Made by a program: the position numbers and the translations under genes | Shown here: piece by piece, positions 10,591-21,925 of the stretch | How positions within the stretch are numbered: position 1 is the first letter of the stretch | Layout: every line of letters begins with the position of its first letter | The notes under the pieces: model-generated | Database searches by the model: none | Seen by the model: only the letters and a program-made list of their open reading frames with translations | What the model was told of the DNA's origin: nothing | Assembly (NCBI GenBank): GCA_001586965.3 | Contig: LUCW03000586.1 | Location: forward strand, 1 to 22,028 | Direction of reading: 5' to 3' | DNA: 22,028 nucleotides | Source of the DNA: Sphaeroforma sirkka | Taxonomy: Eukaryota; Opisthokonta; Ichthyosporea; Ichthyophonida

Positions 10591-11049
10591 ATATTTTCAG
10601 TCTTATTCTTGGACAACGGCAGGAGGAACTGTGCTTTGGGCTATACTTGTTCGTACCTATACCGTTTGAAATATTTTTCAGTCTTATTCTTGGACAACGG
10701 CAGGAGGAACTGTGCTTTGGGCTATTCTTGTTCGTACCTATACCGTTTGAAATATTTTCAGTCTTATTCTTGGACAACGGCAGGAGGAACTGTGCTTTGG
10801 GCTATTCTTGTTCATTACCTATACCGTTTGAAATATTTTCAGTCTTATTCTTGGACAACGGCAGGAGGAACTGTGCTTTGGGCTATTCTTGTTCGTACCT
10901 ATACCGTTTGAAATATTTTCAGTCTTATTCTTGGACAACGGCAGGAGGAACTGTGCTTTGGGCTATTCTTGTTCGTACCTATACCGTTTGAAATATTTTC
11001 AGTCTTATTCTTGGACAACGGCAGGAGGAACTGTGCTTTGGGCTATTCT

Positions 11050-11115
11050 TGTTTTGTTTGAAATATTTTCAGTCTTATTTACCTATACCTTTGGGCCTTG
11101 TTTACCTATACCGTT
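11050..11115 (+). repeat. Scrambled unit
   Basis: CTTGTTTTGTTTGAAATATT omits the TACC segment; TCTTATTTACCTATACC then skips to TTTGGGCC and back to TTGTTTACCTATACCG. At least three joins occur in about 65 bp. Confidence 0.78.
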
Positions 11116-11765
11116 TGAAATATTTTCAGTCTTATTCTTGGACAACGGCAGGAGGAACTGTGCTTTGGGCTATTCTTGTTCGTACCTATACCGTTTGAAA
11201 TATTTCTAGTCTTATTCTTGGACAACGGCAGGAGGAACTGTGCTTTGGGCTATACTTGTTCATACCTATACCGTTTGAAATATTTTCAGTCTTATTCTTG
11301 GCCAACGGCAGGAGGAACTGTGCTTTTGGGCTATTCTTGTTCATTACCTATACCGTTTGAAATATTTTCAGGAACTATTCTTGGACAACGGCAGGAAGGA
11401 ACTGTGCTTTGGGCTATTCTTGTTCGTACCTATACCGTTTGAAATATTTTTTCAGTCTTATTCTTGGACAACGGCAGGAGGAACTGTGCTTTGGGCTATT
11501 CTTGTTCGTACCTATACCGTTTGAAATATTTTCAGTCTTATTCTTGGACAACGGCAGGAGGAACTGTGCTTTGGGCTATTCTTGTTCGTACCTATACCGT
11601 TTGAAATATTTCTAGTCTTATTCTTGGCCAACGGCAGCAGGAGGAACTGTGCTTTGGGCTATTCTTGTTCGTACCTATACCGTTTGAAATATTTCTAGTC
11701 TTATTCTTGGACAACGGCAGGAGGAACTGTGCTTTGGGCTATTCTTGTTCGTACCTATACCGTTT

Positions 11766-11775
11766 GAAATAGTCT
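11766..11775 (+). repeat. Deletion within the T-rich stretch
   Basis: GAAATAGTC replaces the usual GAAATATTTTCAGTC; the SspI site is lost. Confidence 0.8.
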
Positions 11776-12048
11776 TATTCTTGGACAACGGCAGGAGGAA
11801 CTGTGCTTTGGGCTATACTTGTTCGTACCTATACCGTTTGAAATATTTCTAGTCTTATTCTTGGCCAACGGCAGGGAGGAACTGTGCTTTGGGCTATACT
11901 TGTTCGTACCTATACCATTTGAAATATTTTCAGTCTTATTCTTGGCCAACGGCAGGAGGAACTGTGCTTTGGGCTAACTTGTTCATTACCTATACCGTTT
12001 GAAATATTTCTAGTCTATTCTTGGACAACGGCAGGAGGAACTGTGCTT

Positions 12049-12066
12049 TGGGCTATACTATACCTA
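12049..12066 (+). repeat. Deletion of the CTTGTTCG segment
   Basis: GGGCTATACTATACC replaces the longer normal stretch; the RsaI site is lost. The unit before it also has a shortened TTTCTAGTCTATTC. Confidence 0.75.
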
Positions 12067-14457
12067 TACCGTTTGAAATATTTCAGTCTTATTCTTGGAC
12101 AACGGCAGGAGGAACTGTGCTTTGGGCTATTCTTGTTCGTACCTATACCGTTTGAAATATTTTTCAGTCTTATTCTTGGACAACGGCAGGAGGAACTGTG
12201 CTTTGGGCTATTCTTGTTCGTACCTATACCGTTTGAAATATTTTCAGTCTTATTCTTGGACAACGGCAGGAGGAACTGTGCTTTGGGCTATTCTTGTTCA
12301 TTACCTATACCGTTTGAAATATTTCAGTCTTATTCTTGGACAACGGCAGGAGGAACTGTGCTTTGGGCTATTCTTGTTCGTACCTATACCGTTTGAAATA
12401 TTTCAGTCTTATTCTTGGCCAACGGCAGGAGGAACTGTGCTTTGGGCTATTCTTGTTCGTACCTATACCGTTTGAAATATTTTCAGTCTTATTCTTGGAC
12501 AACGGCAGGAGGAACTGTGCTTTGGGCTATTCTTGTTCGTACCTATACCGTTTGAAATATTTTTCAGTCTTATTCTTGGACAACGGCAGGAGGAACTGTG
12601 CTTTGGGCTATTCTTGTTCGTACCTATACCGTTTGAAATATTTTCAGTCTTATTCTTGGACAACGGCAGGAGGAACTGTGCTTTGGGCTATTCTTGTTCG
12701 TACCTATACCGTTTGAAATATTTTCAGTCTTATTCTTGGACAACGGCAGGAGGAACTGTGCTTTGGGCTATTCTTGTTGTACCTATACCGTTTGAAATAT
12801 TTTCAGTCTTATTCTTGGACAACGGCAGGAGGAACTGTGCTTTGGGCTATTCTTGTTCGTACCTATACCGTTTGAAATATTTTCAGTCTTATTCTTGGAC
12901 AACGGCAGGAGGAACTGTGCTTTGGGCTATTCTTGTTCGTACCTATACCGTTTGAAATATTTTCAGTCTTATTCTTGGACAACGGCAGGAGGAACTGTGC
13001 TTTGGGCTATTCTTGTTCGTACCTATACCGTTTGAAATATTTTCAGTCTTATTCTTGGCCAACGGCAGGAGAAGAACTGTGCTTTGGGCTATTCTTGTTC
13101 GTACCTATACCGTTTGAAATATTTCTAGTCTTATTCTTGGCCAACGGCAGGAGGAACTGTGCTTTGGGCTATTCTTGTTCATTACCTATACCGTTTGAAA
13201 TATTTTCAGTCTTATTCTTGGACAACGGCAGGAGGAACTGTGCTTTGGGCTATTCTTGTTCGTACCTATACCGTTTGAAATATTTCTAGTCTTATTCTTG
13301 GACAACGGCAGGAGGAACTGTGCTTTGGGCTATTCTTGTTCGTACCTATACCGTTTGAAATATTTTCAGTCTTATTCTTGGCCAACGGCAGGAGGAACTG
13401 TGCTTTGGGCTATTCTTGTTCGTACCTATACCGTTTGAAATATTTCTAGTCTTATTCTTGGCCAACGGCAGGAGGAACTGTGCTTTGGGCTATTCTTGTT
13501 CGTACCTATACCGTTTGAAATATTTTCAGTCTTATTCTTGGACAACGGCAGGAGGAACTGTGCTTTGGGCTATTCTTGTTCATTACCTATACCGTTTGAA
13601 ATATTTTCAGTCTTATTCTTGGACAACGGCAGGAGGAACTGTGCTTTGGGCTATTCTTGTTCGTACCTATACCGTTTGAAATATTTTCAGTCTTATTCTT
13701 GGACAACGGCAGGGAGGAACTGTGCTTTGGGCTATACTTGTTCATTACCTATACCGTTTGAAATATTTTCAGTCTTATTCTTGGACAACGGCAGGAGGAA
13801 CTGTGCTTTGGGCTATTCTTGTACCTATACCGTTTGAAATATTTTCAGTCTTATTCTTGGACAACGGCAGGAGGAACTGTGCTTTGGGCTATTCTTGTTC
13901 GTACCTATACCGTTTGAAATATTTTCAGTCTTATTCTTGGACAACGGCAGGAGGAACTGTGCTTTGGGCTATTCTTGTTCGTACCTATACCGTTTGAAAT
14001 ATTTTCAGTCTTATTCTTGGCCAACGGCAGGAGGAACTGTGCTTTGGGCTATTCTTGTTCATTACCTATACCGTTTGAAATATTTCTAGTCCTATTCTTG
14101 GCCAACGGCAGGAAGAACTGTGCTTTGGGCTATTCTTGTTCGTACCTATACCGTTTGAAATATTTTCAGTCTTATTCTTGGACAACGGCAGGAGGAACTG
14201 TGCTTTGGGCTATTCTTGTTCATTACCTATACCGTTTGAAATATTTTCAGTCTTATTCTTGGACAACGGCAGGAGGAACTGTGCTTTGGGCTATTCTTGT
14301 TCATTACCTATACCGTTTGAAATATTTTCAGTCTTATTCTTGGACAACGGCAGGAGGAACTGTGCTTTGGGCTATTCTTGTTCGTACCTATACCGTTTGA
14401 AATATTTTCAGTCTTATTCTTGGACAACGGCAGGAGGAACTGTGCTTTGGGCTATTC

Positions 14458-14530
14458 TTGTTTACCTTACCGTTTGAAATACCTCTTACAGGAGGAACTG
14501 TGCTTTTGAAATACCGTTTGAAATATTTTC
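14458..14530 (+). repeat. Scrambled unit
   Basis: TTTACCTTACCGTTTGAAATA continues into CCTCTTACAGGAGG, then CTGTGCTTTTGAAATACCG, then a normal GTTTGAAATATTTTCAG. Fragments of the unit are doubled and shortened. Confidence 0.78.
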
Positions 14531-14683
14531 AGTCTTATTCTTGGACAACGGCAGGGAGGAACTGTGCTTTGGGCTATTCTTGTTCGTACCTATACCGTTT
14601 GAAATATTTTCAGTCTTATTCTTGGCCAACGGCAGGAGGAACTGTGCTTTGGGCTATTCTTGTTCGTACCTATACCGTTTGAA

Positions 14684-14850
14684 ATATTTCTAGTCCTATT
14701 CTTGGCCAACGGCAGGAAGAACTGTGCTTTGGGCTATACTTGTTCGTACCTATACCGTTTGAAATATTTCTAGTCTTATTCTTGGCCAACGGCAGGAGGA
14801 ACTGTGCTTTGGGCTATTCTTGTTCGTACCTATACCGTTTGAAATATTTT
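14684..14850 (+). repeat. B-type plus intermediate unit pair (module copy 3)
   Basis: The third clear occurrence of the ordered pair: CTAGTCC-GGCC-GAAG-ATACTTG, then CTAGTCT-GGCC-GAGG-TTCTTG, then TTTTCAG A-type. It lies about 4,254 bp after copy 2, which is not an exact multiple of the 1,681-bp spacing, so a regular higher-order period is not shown. Confidence 0.58.
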
Positions 14851-15370
14851 CAGTCTTATTCTTGGACAACGGCAGGAGAACTGTGCTTTGGGCTATTCTT
14901 GTTATACCTATACCGTTTGAAATATTTTCAGTCTTATTCTTGGACAACGGCAGGAGGAACTGTGCTTTGGGCTATTCTTGTTCGTACCTATACCGTTTGA
15001 AATATTTTCAGTCTTATTCTTGGACAACGGCAGGAGGAACTGTGCTTTGGGCTATTCTTGTTCGTATTACCTATACCGTTTGAAATATTTTCAGTCTTAT
15101 TCTTGGACAACGGCAGGAGGAACTGTGCTTTGGGCTATTCTTGTTCATTACCTATACCGTTTGAAATATTTTCAGTCTTATTCTTGGACAACGGCAGGAG
15201 GAACTGTGCTTTGGGCTATTCTTGTTCGTACCTATACCGTTTGAAATATTTTCAGTCTTATTCTTGGACAACGGCAGGGAGGAACTGTGCTTTGGGCTAT
15301 TCTTGTTCGTACCTATACCGTTTGAAATATTTCTAGTCTTATTCTTGGACAACGGCAGGAGGAACTGTGC

Positions 15371-15385
15371 TTTGGTACCTATACC
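15371..15385 (+). repeat. Deletion joining CTTTGG to TACC
   Basis: CTGTGCTTTGGTACCTATACC loses the GGCTATTCTTGTTCG stretch and creates a GGTACC (KpnI) site at 15374-15379. Confidence 0.82.
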
Positions 15386-16852
15386 GTTTGAAATATTTTC
15401 AGTCTTATTCTTGGCCAACGGCAGGAGGAACTGTGCTTTGGGCTATACTTGTTCGTACCTATACCGTTTGAAATATTTCTAGTCTTATTCTTGGCCAACG
15501 GCAGGGAGGAACTGTGCTTTGGGCTATTCTTGTTCATTACCTATACCGTTTGAAATATTTTCAGTCTTATTCTTGGACAACGGCAGGAGGAACTGTGCTT
15601 TGGGCTATTCTTGTTCGTACCTATACCGTTTGAAATATTTTTCAGTCTTATTCTTGGACAACGGCAGGAGGAACTGTGCTTTGGGCTATTCTTGTTCATT
15701 ACCTATACCGTTTGAAATATTTTCAGTCTTATTCTTGGACAACGGCAGGAGGAACTGTGCTTTGGGCTATTCTTGTTCATTACCTATACCGTTTGAAATA
15801 TTTTCAGTCTTATTCTTGGACAACGGCAGGAGGAACTGTGCTTTGGGCTATTCTTGTTCGTACCTATACCGTTTGAAATATTAGTCTTATTCTTGGACAA
15901 CGGCAGGAGGAACTGTGCTTTGGGCTATTCTTGTTCGTACCTATACCGTTTGAAATATTTCTCAGTCTTATTATTCTTGGCCAACGGCAGGAGGAACTGT
16001 GCTTTGGGCTATTACTTGTTCGTACCTATACCGTTTGAAATATTTTCTAGTCTTATTCTTGGCCAACGGCAGGAGGAACTGTGCTTTGGGCTATTCTTGT
16101 TCATTACCTATACCGTTTGAAATATTTTCAGTCTTATTCTTGGACAACGGCAGGAGGAACTGTGCTTTGGGCTATTCTTGTTCGTACCTATACCGTTTGA
16201 AATATTTTCAGTCTTATTCTTGGACAACGGCAGGAGGAACTGTGCTTTGGGCTATTCTTGTTCGTACCTATACCGTTTGAAATATTTTCAGTCTTATTCT
16301 TGGACAAGCAGGAGGAACTGTGCTTTGGGCTATTCTTGTTCATTACCTATACCGTTTGAAATATTTCTCAGTCTTATTCTTGGACAACGGCAGGGAGGAA
16401 CTGTGCTTTGGGCTATTCTTGTTCGTACCTATACCGTTTGAAATATTTTCAGTCTTATTCTTGGACAACGGCAGGAGGAACTGTGCTTTGGGCTATTCTT
16501 GTTCATTACCTATACCGTTTGAAATATTTCTCAGTCTTATTCTTGGACAACGGCAGGAGGAACTGTGCTTTGGGCTATTCTTGTTCGTACCTATACCGTT
16601 TGAAATATTTTCAGTCTTATTCTTGGACAACGGCAGGAGGAACTGTGCTTTGGGCTATTCTTGTTCGTACCTATACCGTTTGAAATATTTCTAGTCCTAT
16701 TCTTGGCCAACGGCAGGAAGGAACTGTGCTTTGGGCTATTCTTGTTCGTACCTATACCGTTTGAAATATTTTCAGTCTTATTCTTGGACAACGGCAGGAG
16801 GAACTGTGCTTTGGGCTATTCTTGTTCGTACCTATACCGTTTGAAATATTTC

Positions 16853-17221
16853 CAGTCTTATTCTTGGACAACGGCAGGAGGAACTGTGCTTTGGGCTATT
16901 CTTGTTCGTACCTATACCGTTTGAAATATTTTCAGTCTTATTCTTGGACAACGGCAGGAGGAACTGTGCTTTGGGCTATTCTTGTTCGTACCTATACCGT
17001 TTGAAATATTTTCAGTCTTATTCTTGGACAACGGCAGGAGGAACTGTGCTTTGGGCTATTCTTGTTCGTACCTATACCGTTTGAAATATTTTCAGTCTTA
17101 TTCTTGGACAACGGCAGGAGGAACTGTGCTTTGGGCTATTCTTGTTCGTACCTATACCGTTTGAAATATTTTCAGTCTTATTCTTGGACAACGGCAGGAG
17201 GAACTGTGCTTTGGGCTATTC
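16853..17221 (+). repeat. Homogeneous block of four to five identical A-type units
   Basis: Perfect 80-bp periodicity extends from just after a TTTCCAG variant at 16848-16855 to the inserted CT at about 17221. This block lies inside the right domain yet contains no CATTACC variant, consistent with local expansion of a single A-type unit. Confidence 0.82.
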
Positions 17222-17277
17222 TCTTGTTCGTACCTATACCGTTTGAAATATTTTCAGTCTTATTCTTGGACAACGGC

Positions 17278-17290
17278 AGGAGGAAGGAGG
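17278..17290 (+). repeat. 7-bp duplication in the purine-rich motif
   Basis: GCAGGAGGAAGGAGGAAC contains AGGAGGA twice where normal units have it once, a simple slippage product. Confidence 0.82.
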
Positions 17291-17625
17291 AACTGTGCTT
17301 TGGGCTATTCTTGTTCATTACCTATACCGTTTGAAATATTTTCTAAGTCTTATTCTTGGACAACGGCAGGAGGAACTGTGCTTTGGGCTATTCTTGTTCG
17401 TACCTATACCGTTTTGAAATATTTTCAGTCTTATTCTTGGCCAACGGCAGGAGGAACTGTGCTTTGGGCTATTCTTGTTTCGTACCTATACCGTTTGAAA
17501 TATTTCAGTCTTATTCTTGGACAACGGCAGGAGGAACTGTGCTTTGGGCTATTCTTGTTCATTACCTATACCGTTTGAAATATTTTCAGTCTTATTCTTG
17601 GACAACGGCAGGAGGAACTGTGCTT

Positions 17626-17645
17626 TGGGCTATAGTACCTATACC
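17626..17645 (+). repeat. Deletion of the TTCTTGTTC segment
   Basis: GGGCTATAGTACCTATACC loses the bases between CTAT and GTACC. The RsaI site survives. Confidence 0.78.
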
Positions 17646-18830
17646 GTTTGAAATATTTTCAGTCTTATTCTTGGACAACGGCAGGAGGAACTGTGCTTTG
17701 GGCTATTCTTGTTCGTACCTATACCGTTTGAAATATTTTCAGTCTTATTCTTGGACAACGGCAGGAGGAACTGTGCTTTGGGCTATTCTTGTTCGTACCT
17801 ATACCGTTTGAAATATTTCCAGTCTTATTCTTGGACAACGGCAGGAGGAACTGTGCTTTGGGCTATTCTTGTTCGTACCTATACCGTTTGAAATATTTTC
17901 AGTCTTATTCTTGGACAACGGCAGGAGGAACTGTGCTTTGGGCTATTCTTGTTCGTACCTATACCGTTTGAAATATTTCCAGTCTTATTCTTGGACAACG
18001 GCAGGAAGAACTGTGCTTTGGGCTATTCTTGTTCGTACCTATACCGTTTGAAATATTTTCAGTCTTATTCTTGGACAACGGCAGGAGGAACTGTGCTTTG
18101 GGCTATTCTTGTTCATTACCTATACCGTTTGAAATATTTCTAGTCCTATTCTTGGCCAACGGCAGGAGGAACTGTGCTTTGGGCTATTCTTGTTCGTACC
18201 TATACCGTTTGAAATATTTCTAGTCCTATTCTTGGCCAACGGCAGGAGGAACTGTGCTTTGGGCTATTCTTGTTCATTACCTATACCGTTTGAAATATTT
18301 TCAGTCTTATTCTTGGACAACGGCAGGAGGAACTGTGCTTTGGGCTATTCTTGTTCGTACCTATACCGTTTGAAATATTTCAGTCTTATTCTTGGACAAC
18401 GGCAGGAGGAACTGTGCTTTGGGCTATTCTTGTTCGTACCTATACCGTTTGAAATATTTTCAGTCTTATTCTTGGACAACGGCAGGAGGAACTGTGCTTT
18501 GGGCTATTCTTGTTCGTACCTATACCGTTTGAAATATTTCAGTCTTATTCTTGGACAACGGCAGGAAGAACTGTGCTTTGGGCTATTCTTGTTCGTACCT
18601 ATACCGTTTGAAATATTTTAGTCTTATTCTTGGACAACGGCAGGAGGAACTGTGCTTTGGGCTATTCTTGTTCGTACCTATACCGTTTGAAATATTTTCA
18701 GTCTTATTCTTGGACAACGGCAGGAGGAACTGTGCTTTGGGCTATTCTTGTTCGTACCTATACCGTTTGAAATATTTTCAGTCTTATTCTTGGACAACGG
18801 CAGGAGGAACTGTGCTTTGGGCTATTCTTG

Positions 18831-18872
18831 TTCTACCTATACTGTTTGAAATATTTCCAGTCTTGACAACGG
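18831..18872 (+). repeat. Unit with substitution and deletion
   Basis: TTCTACCTATACTGTTTG has lost G and changed CCG to CTG, and TTCCAGTCTTGACAACGG lacks the ATTCTTG octamer core. The CCG to CTG change is one of few in an otherwise well conserved box. Confidence 0.78.
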
Positions 18873-19564
18873 CAGGAGGAACTGTGCTTTGGGCTATTCT
18901 TGTTCGTACCTATACCGTTTGAAATATTTTCAGTCTTATTCTTGGACAACGGCAGGAGGAACTGTGCTTTGGGCTATTCTTGTTCGTACCTATACCGTTT
19001 GAAATATTTCTAGTCCTATTCTTGGCCAACGGCAGGAAGAACTGTGCTTTGGGCTATTCTTGTTCGTACCTATACCGTTTGAAATATTTTCAGTCTTATT
19101 CTTGGACAACGGCAGGAGGAACTGTGCTTTGGGCTATTCTTGTTCATTACCTATACCGTTTGAAATATTTCCAGTCTTATTCTTGGACAACGGCAGGAGG
19201 AACTGTGCTTTGGGCTATTCTTGTTCGTACCTATACCGTTTGAAATATTTTCAGTCTTATTCTTGGACAACGGCAGGAGGAACTGTGCTTTGGGCTATTC
19301 TTGTTCGTACCTATACCGTTTGAAATATTTCTAGTCTTATTCTTGGCCAACGGCAGGAGGAACTGTGCTTTGGGCTATACTTGTTCATTACCTATACCGT
19401 TTGAAATATTTTCAGTCTTATTCTTGGCCAACGGCAGGAGGAACTGTGCTTTGGGCTATTCTTGTTCGTACCTATACCGTTTGAAATATTTCTAGTCTTA
19501 TTCTTGGCCAACGGCAGGAGGAACTGTGCTTTGGGCTATACTTGTTCATTACCTATACCGTTTG

Positions 19565-19618
19565 AAAAAGTCTTATTCTTGGACAACGGCAGGAGGAACT
19601 GTGCTTTTACCTATACCG
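19565..19618 (+). repeat. Unit with two deletions
   Basis: TTTGAAAAAGTC lacks the TATTTTC stretch, and CTGTGCTTTTACCTATACC lacks the GGGCTATTCTTGTTCG stretch. Confidence 0.78.
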
Positions 19619-20030
19619 TTTGAAATATTTTCTAGTCTTATTCTTGGACAACGGCAGGAGGAACTGTGCTTTGGGCTATTCTTGTTCGTACCTATACCGT
19701 TTGAAATATTTTCAGTCTTATTCTTGGACAACGGCAGGAGGAACTGTGCTTTTGGGCTATTCTTGTTCGTACCTATACCGTTTGAAATATTTTCAGTCTT
19801 ATTCTTGGACAACGGCAGGAGGAACTGTGCTTTGGGCTATTCTTGTTCGTACCTATACCGTTTGAAATATTTTTCAGTCTTATTCTTGGACAACGGCAGG
19901 AGGAACTGTGCTTTGGGCTATTCTTGTTCGTACCTATACCGTTTGAAATATTTTCAGTCTTATTCTTGGACAACGGCAGGAGGAACTGTGCTTTGGGCTA
20001 TTCTTGTTCGTACCTATACCGTTTGAAATA

Positions 20031-20160
20031 TTTCTAGTCTTATTCTTGGCCAACGGCAGGAAGAACTGTGCTTTGGGCTATACTTGTTCATACCTATACC
20101 GTTTGAAATATTTCTAGTCTTATTCTTGGCCAACGGCAGGAAGGGCTTTGGGCTATTCTT
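20031..20160 (+). repeat. B-like doublet with CATACC, followed by a truncated unit
   Basis: A CTAG-GGCC-GAAG-ATACTTG unit carrying TTCATACC is followed by a second CTAG-GGCC unit that loses bases at 20138-20147, where GGCAGGAAGG runs straight into GCTTTGGGC. The same order is found at 21811-21925 about 1,777 bp further on, which suggests the two stretches are copies of one segment. Confidence 0.6.
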
Positions 20161-20452
20161 GTTTCGTACCTATACCGTTTGAAATATTTTCAGTCTTATT
20201 CTTGGACAACGGCAGGAGGAACTGTGCTTTGGGCTATTCTTGTTCGTACCTATACCGTTTGAAATATTTTCAGTCTTATTCTTGGCCACAACGGCAGGAG
20301 GAACTGTGCTTTGGGCTATTCTTGTTCGTACCTATACCGTTTGAAATATTTCTAGTCTTATTCTTGGACAACGGCAGGAGGAACTGTGCTTTGGGCTATT
20401 CTTGTTCATTACCTATACCGTTTGAAATATTTTCAGTCTTATTCTTGGACAA

Positions 20453-20505
20453 CGGCAGGAAAGGAACTGTGCTTTGGGCTATTCTTTTTCTTGTTTACCT
20501 ATACC
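20453..20505 (+). repeat. Unit with insertions
   Basis: GGCAGGAAAGGAAC and GGCTATTCTTTTTCTTGTTTACC carry additional A and T bases and lose the CG of TTCGTACC. Several added bases extend homopolymer runs, so sequencing error should be considered. Confidence 0.65.
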
Positions 20506-21079
20506 GTTTGAAATATTTCTCAGTCTTATTCTTGGCCAACGGCAGGAGGAACTGTGCTTTGGGCTATTCTTGTTCGTACCTATACCGTTTGAAATATTTT
20601 CAGTCTTATTCTTGGACAACGGCAGGAGGAACTGTGCTTTGGGCTATTCTTGTTCGTACCTATACCGTTTGAAATATTTTCAGTCTTATTCTTGGACAAC
20701 GGCAGGAGGAACTGTGCTTTGGGCTATTCTTGTTCGTACCTATACCGTTTGAAATATTTTTCAGTCTTATTCTTGGACAACGGCAGGAGGAACTGTGCTT
20801 TGGGCTATTCTTGTTCGTACCTATACCGTTTGAAATATTTTCAGTCTTATTCTTACAACGGCAGGAGGAACTGTGCTTTGGGCTATTCTTGTTTACCTAT
20901 ACCGTTTGAAATATTTCAGTCTTATTCTTGGCCAACGGCAGGAGGAACTGTGCTTTGGGCTATACTTGTTCGTACCTATACCGTTTGAAATATTTCTAGT
21001 CTTATTCTTGGCCAACGGCAGGAGGAACTGTGCTTTGGGCTATTCTTGTTCGTACCTATACCGTTTGAAATATTTTCAG

Positions 21080-21135
21080 TCTGGCCAATTCTTGGACCAA
21101 CAGTTTTGAAATATTGCTTCTGTGCTATGGGCTAT
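21080..21135 (+). repeat. Scrambled unit with the third ATG
   Basis: TCAGTCTGGCCAATTCTTGG, then ACCAACAGTTTTGAAATATTG, then CTTCTGTGCTATGGGC. It mixes B-like GGCCAA with displaced pieces. The ATG at 21127-21129 comes from CTTTGGGC changing to CTATGGGC. Confidence 0.78.
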
Positions 21136-21810
21136 TCTTGTTCGTACCTATACCGTTTGAAATATTTTCAGTCTTATTCTTGGACAACGGCAGGAGGAAC
21201 TGTGCTTTGGGCTATTCTTGTTCGTACCTATACCGTTTGAAATATTTTCAGTCTTATTCTTGGACAACGGCAGGAGGAACTGTGCTTTTGGGCTATTCTT
21301 GTTCATTACCTATACCGTTTGAAATATTTCTAGTCTTATTCTTGGACAACGGCAGGAGGAACTGTGCTTTGGGCTATTCTTGTTCATTACCTATACCGTT
21401 TGAAATATTTTCAGTCTTATTCTTGGACAACGGCAGGAGGAACTGTGCTTTGGGCTATTCTTGTTCATTACCTATACCGTTTGAAATATTTTCCAGTCTT
21501 ATTCTTGGACAACGGCAGGAGGAACTGTGCTTTGGGCTATTCTTTTCGTACCTATACCGTTTGAAATATTTTCAGTCTTATTCTTGGACAACGGCAGGAG
21601 GAACTGTGCTTTGGGCTATTCTTGTTCGTACCTATACCGTTTGAAATATTTTCAGTCTTATTCTTGGACAACGGCAGGAAGAACTGTGCTTTGGGCTATA
21701 CTTGTTGTACCTATACCGTTTGAAATATTTTCAGTCTTATTCTTGGACAACGGCAGGAGGAACTGTGCTTTGGGCTATTCTTGTTCGTACCTATACCGTT
21801 TGAAATATTT

Positions 21811-21925
21811 CTAGTCTTATTCTTGGCCAACGGCAGGAAGGAACTGTGCTTTGGGCTATACTTGTTCATACCTATACCGTTTGAAATATTTCTAGTCGTA
21901 TTCTTGGCCAACAGGGTGCTGCTAT
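21811..21925 (+). repeat. Second B-like doublet with CATACC and truncated unit
   Basis: The order of variants matches 20031-20160: CTAG-GGCC-GAAGG-ATACTTG-CATACC, then CTAG-GGCC with a deletion in the GGCAGGAGG region (here GGCCAACAGGGTGCTG). The deletion endpoints differ from the earlier copy, so either the deletions are independent or one has been altered since duplication. Confidence 0.58.

Noticed and set aside
4346-15379. The two GGTACC sites as regulatory or cloning junctions
   Set aside because: One arises from a single base change (4346-4351) and the other from a deletion joining CTTTGG to TACC (15374-15379). Both are explained by ordinary unit variation.
79-21814. Long + strand open frames, such as 1948-2577 (209 codons) and 966-1403 (145 codons), as protein-coding genes
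   Set aside because: They are translations of the satellite in rotating phase, start at TTG, lack ATG, share the same three peptide phases with hundreds of other frames, and owe their length to indels that skip the single TGA.
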